Positions 1-7,058 of a stretch of DNA of 7,058 bases are shown piece after piece. How positions within the stretch are numbered: position 1 is the stretch's first letter; every line of letters begins with the position of its first letter. The notes under the pieces were generated by a model that was given only the letters and a program-made list of their open reading frames with translations, was not told where the DNA came from and searched no databases. Source of the stretch: an uncultured Bacteroidota bacterium. Lineage in GTDB: Bacteria > Bacteroidota > Bacteroidia > Chitinophagales > Chitinophagaceae. The translations under genes and the position numbers were made by a program. Location of the stretch: the NCBI GenBank assembly GCA_903929655.1, contig CAIYVS010000468.1:1-7058 (forward strand). The letters run 5' to 3'.

Positions 1-1
1 A

Positions 2-766
2 GGTTCCTTTATAGGAAAGGGCATATACGATGTAGATATTTTTGAAAAAGCGCTCAACAACAGGTTTCCGGAGAATCGCATACTGAGCCATGATTTGCTG
101 GAGGGCTGCTATATAAGATCAGGGTTACTTAGTGATGTGGAAATATTTGAGAAATATCCGTTGAGCTACCACAAGGACATGAAAAGACGTTCCCGCTGGA
201 TCAGGGGCGACTGGCAAATATTTCTTTGGTTCCTGCCATTTGTTCCGGGGGCTGACAGGCGCTTACAAAAAAATCCTATATCCGCTTTATCCTGCTGGAA
301 AATATTTGATAATATCCGCCGTAGCCTTGTTCCCATAGCGTTAACATTGCTCATAATATTAGGATGGAGTTTATTGAAGGATCCGCTGTTCTGGACTATT
401 GCAGTATCCGGAATTATTACATTTCCTATTTTTATTACCCTTACCTGGGATGCGCTTAGAAAGCCGGAAGACATCATTTTATCCCACCACATCAATATTT
501 TATTGCGCACTACCGGTAATGTAGCTGTTCAGACTTTATTTTCATTGATATGCCTTCCCTATGAGGCTTTTGTGAACCTTGTTGCTATAATTCGTACCAA
601 TTGGCGAATGGTTATATCACACAAACACCTCCTGGAATGGGAGCCATCGGACAAGGTGGAAAATGCAAATCAAAATAGTCTCGTTGCGTCCTATTCGGCA
701 ATGTGGACAGCGCCATTTATTTCTTTTGCTATATTTATTTATTTATTTATGCTCCCGACATATTAA
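2..766 (+). CDS. ndvB: Cyclic beta-1,2-glucan synthase, GT84/membrane part (5' end outside window; frame broken at 3' end)
   Basis: This is the end of the GT84 transferase part of an inner-membrane cyclic beta-1,2-glucan synthase, which in this family polymerises glucose from UDP-glucose. The frame is open from base 2, so the gene begins upstream; the TTG at 95 is not its start. Counting from base 2, 254 residues are present. Residues 30-35 read HDLLEG, the acidic motif of GT2-like processive transferases, and residues 62-72 read RRSRWIRGDWQ, the equivalent of the Q/RxxRW motif. Hydrophobic segments follow at about 108-126, 130-150 and 177-200. A further helix begins near 237 and is cut off: the frame leaves the family pattern in an ATTT repeat (733-750) and stops at TAA 764-766. 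The normal continuation, a loop and the glycoamylase-like domain, lies in the frame of 703-6552. Family assignment is firm. Whether the gene is broken, switchable or misread is open. The symbol follows the rhizobial homologue (also chvB or cgs). Confidence 0.93.
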   Translation, partial: GSFIGKGIYDVDIFEKALNNRFPENRILSHDLLEGCYIRSGLLSDVEIFEKYPLSYHKDMKRRSRWIRGDWQIFLWFLPFVPGADRRLQKNPISALSCWKIFDNIRRSLVPIALTLLIILGWSLLKDPLFWTIAVSGIITFPIFITLTWDALRKPEDIILSHHINILLRTTGNVAVQTLFSLICLPYEAFVNLVAIIRTNWRMVISHKHLLEWEPSDKVENANQNSLVASYSAMWTAPFISFAIFIYLFMLPTY

Positions 767-3700
767 TTTACGCCGGCCCGATCTTGTTCCTTTGGATATG
801 TGCACCCTATATAACATGGTGGGCCAGCAAACCGCCTGTAAAACAGAAAGCGCTTTTAACTGACCAACAAAATATTTTTCTTCTTAAAATAGCCCGGAAA
901 ACATGGGGGTTTTTTGAGCGTTTTGCCGGAGCCGAGGAAAATTGGTTGCCCCCTGATAACTACCAACATCATCCGACTGCAGTAATTGCCCATCATACAT
1001 CGCCAACCAATATAGGTTTAGCGCTCTTGTCTAACCTGTCGGCACATGATTTTGGCTACATATCAACAGGCCATTTCCTTGAACGTACTGCCGGGACAAT
1101 AAGCACTATGCAAAAACTGGAAAGATATCATGGACACTTTTATAATTGGTATGATACCCGAACCTTACAACCACTGCCACCAAAATATATCTCAACAGTG
1201 GATAGCGGAAATCTTGCCGGCCACTTACTCACACTCCGACAGGGTGTCTTTGAAATAATACACAAAAAAATTGTAAGTCCCAAAATATTTAATGGTTTGC
1301 TCGATACCTTGCGTGCGCTTTATGAAACGATGGATAAAGACAGTATTGAAGTCTTGCACGATTTTACCGCTCTCCTTGAAGCGGAGTGTGCTGTAAAGCA
1401 AAAAACATTGAATAGTATTAACGAAAGCCTGAAGAACCTGCAGAAAAGTTTTGAATCAACAATTGGGAAAATAGAAGTTGCTGATAATACAATGACGGCA
1501 TGGTGGATAGCGATTTTTTCAAGGCAATTGCAAGAGGCAATTGATGATTTTCAAATATTGTCGCCCTGGTTTTCACTGCCTTCCGCCTCATCCAAGTTTA
1601 CAGCTATTATTAATATTGACGACAATATTACCTTAGGCCATTTATACAAAAAGACACAAGAACTAATACCGAGGATAAGCGCTTTAAAAAGTGAAAATAA
1701 CATACCGGAAGAAAGTGATTGGCTGGATGCATTTAGTACAGGCCTCATTGAATCGCAACATCGTGCTAAGGAACGAATTGCCTTCATTGAGCAGTTAGGC
1801 CATGATTGCATTGATCTGGCTGATATGGAGTGGAATTTCCTGTATGATGAATCACGACATCTGCTGACAATAGGATTTAGGGTGGAAGAACATGCTTGTG
1901 ACCCAAGCTATTATGATTTGCTGGCGTCTGAAGCAAGGTTGTCTACGTTCGTGGCTATTGCCCAAGGAAAGTTACCTGAAGAAAGCTGGTTCGCCCTGGG
2001 ACGACAGCTTACAAATGCCGGACAAGGCCCCATATTACTTTCCTGGGGCGGATCTATGTTTGAATATCTTATGCCGCTTTTAGTGATGCCAACCTATGAA
2101 AACACATTGCTTGACCAAACGTATAAAACATCAGTCAACCGGCAGATTGAGTATGGAAAACAACGTGGAACTCCCTGGGGTGTATCAGAATCGGGTTATA
2201 ATATGGTAGATGCCAGTGCCAACTACCAGTACCGTGCATTTGGCGTGCCGGGTTTAGGGTTGAAAAGAGGCCTGGAAGTTGATTTGGTAATAGCCCCTTA
2301 TGCAACAGCACTTTCACTTATGGTAGCCCCTGAAGTATCCTGCCAAAACCTGGAATTATTATTTAGTGATGGCTTTGAAGGAGCATATGGTTTTTATGAA
2401 GCCATAGATTACACACCATCCCGTTTGCAACGGGGACAGAATAATGCTATTATTCTGTCTTTTATGGCACATCACCAGGGAATGAGTTTGCTGTCATTAG
2501 GCTATTTATTGCTTGGCCAACCCATGCAAAGACGCTTTGAAGCAGAACCCCAGTTTCAGGCAACTTTATTGCTACTGCAGGAGCGCATACCCAAAACTTC
2601 TTCATTTTTCACGCACACAACAGACATAGCAGATATTAGTAGTCCGGACAACGGGACAGAAGTGCGGATAATCAATACGCCAGATACGCTGATACCGGAA
2701 GTTCAATTATTATCAAACGGTAAATATCATGTAATGGTATCAAACTCCGGCGGTGGTTACAGCCGTTGGAAAGATCTTGCGGTTACGCGTTGGCGCGAAG
2801 ACGGCACCTGCGATAACCGGGGTACGTTTTGTTATATCCGGGATATTGATAGTGGCGAATATTGGTCGAATACCCTTCAACCTTCTCTGAAGAAAAGCAA
2901 GAGCTATGAAGCGGCATTTTCCCAGGGGCGTGTTGATTTTCATAATTCCAATAACAATGTAGATACTCATACAGAGATAGCAGTATCTCCTGAGGATGAT
3001 ATTGAAATCCGGCGGATGCATGTTACTAATAAATCCGCAATACGCAGAACCATTGAGATCACAAGCTATGCAGAAGTCGTAATAGCCTCTCCTGCTTCGG
3101 ATGCCATGCAGCCTGCGTTTAGCAACTTGTTTGTTCAGACAGAGATACTTCCGCTTCAACGGTCAATTATTTGTTCACGCAGGCCAAGTTCTGACAGTGA
3201 GCATACCCCATGGATGTTCCATTCTATGATCTTACACGGATCGGAAAAAGCAGAAGTCTCTTATGAGACTGACCGGATGGAATTTGTTGGTCATGGAAAT
3301 ACAACTGCTAATCCTAAGGCAATGGATAGTTCAGGTCCTCTTTCGGGTAAGCAAGGCTCTGTGCTGGACCCAATTGTTGCAATACGCTATAAAATAGTGT
3401 TGGAGGCTGAAGAGAATATTATAATAGATCTGATTATCGGGATTGGCGATACAAGAGAAATTTGTGAAAGGCTTATTGGGAAGTACCAGGATAAACATCA
3501 TAAAGACCGTGTTTTTGAACTGGCATGGACACACAGCCAGGTTATCCTCAGGCAAATAAATGCTACTAATATTGATGAGCAGCTGTTCAATCGCCTCGCT
3601 GGTTCTGTTATTTTCATGAATCCATCTTTACGTGCAAGCCCCTTTATTATTATCAAAAATCACAGGGGGCAATCGGGCCTGTGGGGCTATTCTATTTCCG

Positions 3701-6552
3701 GAGATTTGCCAATTGTCCTGGTGCAAATAGAAAATCAGAAAAATATAGATTTAGTAAAGCAATTAATTCAAGCTCATACTTACTGGCGCCTTAAAGGGCT
3801 AGCTGTAGATCTCGTGATATGGAATGAAGACCATGGAGGCTATCGCCAGACATTACAAAATCAAATTCAGTCTCTTATCCCAAATGAATTGTTGGACCGT
3901 CCGGGAGGTGTTTTTGTAAGGGCAGCGGACCAGATATCCAACGAAGACCGAATACTATTCCAAACTGTAGCCCGTGTTAATATTTCTGACGCTCAAGGAA
4001 CTTTAGTCGAACATCTTAATCGCAAAGCTTATGGGAAATCGTTGATCCCATATTTTAAACCTCCATTGCCTTATACACCGCAAAACACATCTATTCCCAC
4101 TCCTAAAGACTTGATTTTCTTCAATGGATTAGGTGGTTTTTCATCAGATGGGTATGAGTATATAATTACGACTGACAATAAAAGCCGAACGCCCATCCCT
4201 TGGGTGAATGTAATTGCAAATCCTGAGTTTGGCACTGTAGTTACAGAAAGCGGCCAGGCATATACATGGAGTGAAAACGCGCATGAAATGCGTCTTACAC
4301 CCTGGAATAATGATATTGTAAGTGATTCAGCAGGAGAAGTCTTTTATTTGCGCGATGAAGAAGCAGGCCATTTTTGGTCTGCCACACATCTTCCCAGAGG
4401 TGGCCAATCTTCCTATATTACAAGACATGGGTTTGGCTACAGCATCTTTGAGCATATAGAGGATGGCATCCACTCTGAAATGTCTGTGTTTGTTGACATA
4501 GCATCTCCTGTCAAGTTCACAATATTAAAAGTACGCAATAATTCGGGTAGGCCACGCCACCTGTCCGCCACCGGCTATATGGAATTGGTATTAGGAGATA
4601 TGAGAACTAAAACTGCAATGCATATCCTTACGGAAGTGGACCCTAATACAGGCGCTCTTTTTGCGAGAAATCCATACAATACTGAATTTGCAGATCGGGT
4701 TGCGTTCTTTGATGTAGATGCAGTGACTAAAACCTTTACCGGAGACAGAACTGAATTTATTGGGCGCAATGGCTCTTTGCAAAATCCTGATGCCTTGCAC
4801 CGATTAAGACTTTCCGGAAAGGTGGGGGTGGCCTTAGACCCTTGCGCAGCTATACAGGTGCCATTTGATCTCGCAGATGGAGAGGAGCGCGAGATCATTT
4901 TCAGGTTGGGAGCAGGAAAGGACAGCAAAAATGCCTGTGATATTGTCAATCAATTCCGTGGAACTGCTACCGTGCATAAGGCGTTTGAAAAAGTTAAAAA
5001 TTATTGGAAGCATACCACCTCTGCTATAAAGGTTGACACCCCTGATAAGTCGATTAATATTATAGCAAATGGATGGCTTACCTACCAAACGCTGTCTTGC
5101 CGTCTTTGGGGACGTTCCGGATATTATCAATCAGGAGGAGCTTTTGGTTTCAGAGATCAGTTGCAGGATGTTTTGTCACTACTTCATGCCGAGCCGCAAT
5201 TGGCCCGAAAGCAAATCCTGCTTTGTGCAACTCGTCAATTTCCCGAAGGCGACGTGCAGCATTGGTGGCATCCACCGAGTGGTCGTGGTGTGAGAACACG
5301 CATATCTGATGACTTTCTTTGGCTGCCTTTTGTAACAGCCCGATACGTGTTACATACCGGAGATGTCAAAATACTGGATGAGTCATTATATTTTCTTCAG
5401 GGACGCCTGCTTAATAGCGGAGAAGAATCTTATTACGAACTTCCTGCACAATCTGACCAGTCGTCAACGTTGTATGATCATTGCATGCGTGCTATAAAGC
5501 ATGGATTAAGCTTTGGTGAGCACGGATTGCCGCTTATGGGTACAGGCGACTGGAATGATGGTATGAACCGGGTGGGGCATAACGGCAAAGGAGAGAGCAT
5601 TTGGCTGGGTTTCTTTTTATATGATGTGCTCGAAAAATTTATTGAAATTGCAAACCTCCATAGTGATACTGATTTCGCTGTACAATGCGAAAAAGAAGCG
5701 GAAACACTACGCAGCAATATTGAAAAAAATGGATGGGATGGTGAGTGGTACCGCCGTGCCTATTTTGATGATGGCAGTCCGCTGGGTACTACAGGTAACA
5801 TCGAATGTAAAATTGATGCTATTGCACAAAGCTGGTCAGTATTATCGGGTGCAGGCGATCATAAACGATCTGTTACAGCAATGGAATCATCCGTTAACTC
5901 TTTAGTAAATAAAGATTCTGCATTAATACAGCTTTTAGCTCCTCCTTTTGATAAAGCACCCATAGATCCGGGGTATATAAAAGGATATGTGCCCGGAGTG
6001 CGGGAAAATGGTGGACAATACACCCATGCTGCAGTGTGGACAGTGATGGCCTTTGCCAGCTTGGGTGATAGCCGACGCACCTGGGAATTATTGCAGATGA
6101 TAAATCCATTGAATCACGGTAACACCCAGGAAAAAATAGCGATTTACAAAGTAGAGCCTTATGTGATAGCAGGCGATGTTTATGCGCTTCCGCCACACAC
6201 AGGTCATGGGGGATGGACATGGTACACAGGCTCTGCAAGCTGGATGTACCAGCTTATTATAGAGTCTTTTCTGGGTTTACAAACTGAAGGAGACAAGCTA
6301 AGATTTGACCCATGCATTCCGGTAGAATGGGAATCATTTAAAGTTCACTATCGGCATCGCGATACCATGTATCACATCACTATTCATCAAAAAAATATTG
6401 CTGGTAAATTGACTGTGTCGGTAGATGGGGTAAACCAGGAAGCTAATGTTGTCTCTTTAATTGACGATACAAGAGAGCATTTTGTCGAAGTGCTGCTATT
6501 TACTGATCCTGTTAAAGAGAATACTAAAGTCAAACTTATAAATGCCACTTAA
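703..6552 (+). CDS. ndvB: Cyclic beta-1,2-glucan synthase, glycoamylase-like and GH94 part (frame-shifted from its N-terminal part)
   Basis: This is the C-terminal two thirds of the synthase; numbering starts at GTG 703. Residues 1-43 finish the membrane helix and the next hydrophobic stretch. Residues 60-180 carry family blocks such as NWLPPDN, SPTNIGL, GHFYNWYDT and STVDSGNL. About 404-630 is the glycoamylase-like (PF10091) domain, with GWGVSES-like, MVAPE and MAHHQGMS blocks; the central region of these enzymes has been linked to ring closure (GH189). About 660-1110 is a first GH94-like module without a DWND motif. About 1139-1949 is the complete GH94 phosphorylase module: LTPWNND near 1201, RDQLQD 1484-1489, HWWHPPSGRG 1520-1529, GTGDWNDGMN 1613-1622 (D1619 is the likely general acid by analogy with cellobiose phosphorylase), RENGGQYTHA near 1766 and GHGGWTWYTGS from 1834. 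GH94 phosphorolysis controls glucan length in this family. GTG 703 has no convincing ribosome site and the first in-frame ATG (1108) lies inside a conserved block, so independent translation is doubtful. The body has no internal stop, so it looks recently selected. Confidence 0.94.
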   Translation: MDSAIYFFCYIYLFIYAPDILIYAGPILFLWICAPYITWWASKPPVKQKALLTDQQNIFLLKIARKTWGFFERFAGAEENWLPPDNYQHHPTAVIAHHTSPTNIGLALLSNLSAHDFGYISTGHFLERTAGTISTMQKLERYHGHFYNWYDTRTLQPLPPKYISTVDSGNLAGHLLTLRQGVFEIIHKKIVSPKIFNGLLDTLRALYETMDKDSIEVLHDFTALLEAECAVKQKTLNSINESLKNLQKSFESTIGKIEVADNTMTAWWIAIFSRQLQEAIDDFQILSPWFSLPSASSKFTAIINIDDNITLGHLYKKTQELIPRISALKSENNIPEESDWLDAFSTGLIESQHRAKERIAFIEQLGHDCIDLADMEWNFLYDESRHLLTIGFRVEEHACDPSYYDLLASEARLSTFVAIAQGKLPEESWFALGRQLTNAGQGPILLSWGGSMFEYLMPLLVMPTYENTLLDQTYKTSVNRQIEYGKQRGTPWGVSESGYNMVDASANYQYRAFGVPGLGLKRGLEVDLVIAPYATALSLMVAPEVSCQNLELLFSDGFEGAYGFYEAIDYTPSRLQRGQNNAIILSFMAHHQGMSLLSLGYLLLGQPMQRRFEAEPQFQATLLLLQERIPKTSSFFTHTTDIADISSPDNGTEVRIINTPDTLIPEVQLLSNGKYHVMVSNSGGGYSRWKDLAVTRWREDGTCDNRGTFCYIRDIDSGEYWSNTLQPSLKKSKSYEAAFSQGRVDFHNSNNNVDTHTEIAVSPEDDIEIRRMHVTNKSAIRRTIEITSYAEVVIASPASDAMQPAFSNLFVQTEILPLQRSIICSRRPSSDSEHTPWMFHSMILHGSEKAEVSYETDRMEFVGHGNTTANPKAMDSSGPLSGKQGSVLDPIVAIRYKIVLEAEENIIIDLIIGIGDTREICERLIGKYQDKHHKDRVFELAWTHSQVILRQINATNIDEQLFNRLAGSVIFMNPSLRASPFIIIKNHRGQSGLWGYSISGDLPIVLVQIENQKNIDLVKQLIQAHTYWRLKGLAVDLVIWNEDHGGYRQTLQNQIQSLIPNELLDRPGGVFVRAADQISNEDRILFQTVARVNISDAQGTLVEHLNRKAYGKSLIPYFKPPLPYTPQNTSIPTPKDLIFFNGLGGFSSDGYEYIITTDNKSRTPIPWVNVIANPEFGTVVTESGQAYTWSENAHEMRLTPWNNDIVSDSAGEVFYLRDEEAGHFWSATHLPRGGQSSYITRHGFGYSIFEHIEDGIHSEMSVFVDIASPVKFTILKVRNNSGRPRHLSATGYMELVLGDMRTKTAMHILTEVDPNTGALFARNPYNTEFADRVAFFDVDAVTKTFTGDRTEFIGRNGSLQNPDALHRLRLSGKVGVALDPCAAIQVPFDLADGEEREIIFRLGAGKDSKNACDIVNQFRGTATVHKAFEKVKNYWKHTTSAIKVDTPDKSINIIANGWLTYQTLSCRLWGRSGYYQSGGAFGFRDQLQDVLSLLHAEPQLARKQILLCATRQFPEGDVQHWWHPPSGRGVRTRISDDFLWLPFVTARYVLHTGDVKILDESLYFLQGRLLNSGEESYYELPAQSDQSSTLYDHCMRAIKHGLSFGEHGLPLMGTGDWNDGMNRVGHNGKGESIWLGFFLYDVLEKFIEIANLHSDTDFAVQCEKEAETLRSNIEKNGWDGEWYRRAYFDDGSPLGTTGNIECKIDAIAQSWSVLSGAGDHKRSVTAMESSVNSLVNKDSALIQLLAPPFDKAPIDPGYIKGYVPGVRENGGQYTHAAVWTVMAFASLGDSRRTWELLQMINPLNHGNTQEKIAIYKVEPYVIAGDVYALPPHTGHGGWTWYTGSASWMYQLIIESFLGLQTEGDKLRFDPCIPVEWESFKVHYRHRDTMYHITIHQKNIAGKLTVSVDGVNQEANVVSLIDDTREHFVEVLLFTDPVKENTKVKLINAT
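733..750 (+). repeat. Tetranucleotide tandem repeat (ATTT)4 plus AT at the synthase frame break
   Basis: Four full ATTT units plus AT lie within a membrane-helix coding stretch of the glucan synthase. Upstream coding runs in the frame of base 2 and downstream coding in the frame of base 703; both are open only between 679 and 763, and the repeat sits in that overlap. Joining them needs a net gain of one base modulo three, which one extra unit (+4) or loss of two units (-8) supplies. Because a 4-base unit is read in threes, every frame through the tract cycles through Ile, Tyr, Leu and Phe, so copy-number changes keep the helix hydrophobic. Four and a half units is short for a classic phase-variable tract. 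The repeat itself is certain; its role as a switch is inference. Confidence 0.85.
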
Positions 6553-6558
6553 TGGCAT
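6542..6558 (+). other. Small perfect inverted repeat spanning the synthase stop codon
   Basis: ATGCCA at 6542-6547 and TGGCAT at 6553-6558 are perfect inverted repeats separated by CTTAA, which contains the stop codon TAA (6550-6552). The RNA could form a 6-bp stem with a 5-base loop at the junction before the acetate kinase gene. No run of T follows, so it is not a convincing intrinsic terminator. It might affect mRNA stability or coupling between the two genes, or be chance. Confidence 0.35.
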
Positions 6559-6583
6559 ACACTGAAGAATAACGAAGACGATT

Positions 6584-7058
6584 ATGAAACCAGCTAAAAG
6601 AAGCATACTCACAATTAATGGAGGTTCATCCAGCATTAAGTTTGCTTTGTATGAAATTGACGGTGCTCTTAAACAACTATTATCCGGTGAAATAGAAAAT
6701 ATTGGTACAGGAAACACCAGGCTTAGTTTTAATGATTTCAATACTGACCAAAAAAACAACATCAGTATGAATGCTGATGGCTACAACAATGTGGCATTTT
6801 TTTTGATTGACTGGCTTGAAAAACAAGGATACTTTGTTTCAGTCAGCGCTATAGGACACAGAATAGTTCAGGGGATGAAGCATTCAGTACCCGAATTGAT
6901 CACTCATGAATTATTGGTTGATTTGAAAAACATCAGCGCTTATGATCCGGACCATTTACCCGGAGAGATAAAATTGATCGAACTATTCAGAAAACACTAT
7001 CCATCATTACCGAAAATAGCCTGTTTTGATACTGCATTTCATACCTCTATCCCCATAG
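6584..7058 (+). CDS. ackA: Acetate kinase, N-terminal 158 residues (3' end outside window)
   Basis: Acetate kinase is a cytoplasmic enzyme that interconverts acetyl phosphate + ADP and acetate + ATP. The ATG at 6584 puts the signature TINGGSSSIKF at residues 10-20, the usual distance from the N-terminus; N12, S15-S17 and K19 match the N-x-G-S-S-S-x-K phosphate loop. GHRIVQG (91-97) holds the conserved Arg (R93), DPDHLP (121-126) stands where classic enzymes have PLHNP and keeps its His (H124), and CFDTAFH (147-153) holds the conserved Asp (D149). About 400 residues are usual, so some 40 percent is present; the frame is still open at the window end (the final bases ATA G are not an in-frame stop). 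It starts 31 bp after the synthase stop on the same strand with no terminator or obvious promoter between, which suggests co-transcription. Only a weak purine-rich site (GAAG, 6574-6577) precedes the ATG. The DPDHLP variant resembles, from memory, acetate kinases encoded next to phosphoketolase. Confidence 0.93.
   Translation, partial: MKPAKRSILTINGGSSSIKFALYEIDGALKQLLSGEIENIGTGNTRLSFNDFNTDQKNNISMNADGYNNVAFFLIDWLEKQGYFVSVSAIGHRIVQGMKHSVPELITHELLVDLKNISAYDPDHLPGEIKLIELFRKHYPSLPKIACFDTAFHTSIPI

Noticed and set aside
95..97. TTG as the start of a 223-residue protein
   Set aside because: Conserved GT84 sequence is open upstream to base 2 in the same frame, and this codon falls within the HDLLEG motif.
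703..705. GTG as a genuine start of an independent downstream protein
   Set aside because: There is no Shine-Dalgarno-like sequence before it, it lies inside a membrane helix of the upstream frame, and the encoded domains are the normal continuation of the upstream protein.
719..751. Programmed -1 ribosomal frameshift joining the two synthase frames
   Set aside because: The direction (-1) is right, but no X XXY YYZ slippery heptamer occurs in the zero frame within the overlap. Only a single TTT codon (725-727) could re-pair one base back, which is weak alone. Repeat slippage or an error explains the break better.
772..828. GC-rich stem GCCGGCCC (772-779) with GGGCCAGC (821-828) as a frameshift stimulator
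   Set aside because: It has one mismatch and a loop of about 41 bases, and it begins more than 40 bases after the only possible slip codon, far beyond the usual 5-9 base spacer. Probably chance.
2740..3159. Antisense reading frame of 139 codons, and similar ones at 4575-4949, 5894-6238 and 166-510
   Set aside because: They lie fully opposite well-conserved synthase domains, show no recognisable motif, and are expected by chance opposite long coding sequence.
6553..6583. Promoter or terminator in the gap before ackA
   Set aside because: Only 31 bases are present, with no recognisable -35/-10 or Bacteroidota-type -33/-7 pair and no stem followed by a T-run.

Overview
The window holds three coding pieces, all on the + strand and packed with almost no non-coding DNA. 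They are the end of the glycosyltransferase/membrane part of a cyclic beta-1,2-glucan synthase (2-766), the rest of the same protein in another reading frame (703-6552, stop TAA), and, 31 bp later, the first 158 codons of an acetate kinase (6584 to the window end). No tRNA, rRNA, CRISPR array, insertion sequence or attachment site was seen, and no stretch over 300 bases lacks a gene.

The first two pieces together follow the order of one NdvB/ChvB/Cgs-type protein: GT84 transferase with membrane helices, then a glycoamylase-like (PF10091) region, then a duplicated GH94-type module. Family members are normally one polypeptide of about 2,800 residues. Here the frame breaks inside a predicted transmembrane helix, exactly at a tetranucleotide tract, (ATTT)4 plus AT, at 733-750. 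Adding one 4-base unit, or removing two, joins the two frames into one uninterrupted helix. The break may therefore be a slippage (on/off) switch, a recent inactivating mutation, or a sequencing or assembly error. The window alone cannot decide between these.

If restored, the enzyme would sit in the inner membrane, build beta-1,2-glucan from UDP-glucose, trim it by phosphorolysis and cyclise it for export to the periplasm. The acetate kinase (acetyl phosphate + ADP to acetate + ATP) is probably on the same transcript. Its motifs resemble, from memory, acetate kinases found beside phosphoketolase genes, so a phosphoketolase could lie just beyond the window; this is inference.

The sequence is moderately AT-rich, and the synthase points to a bacterium with a Gram-negative envelope. 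Weak Shine-Dalgarno signals and protein style would fit Bacteroidota, but a proteobacterium cannot be excluded and I do not assign a taxon.
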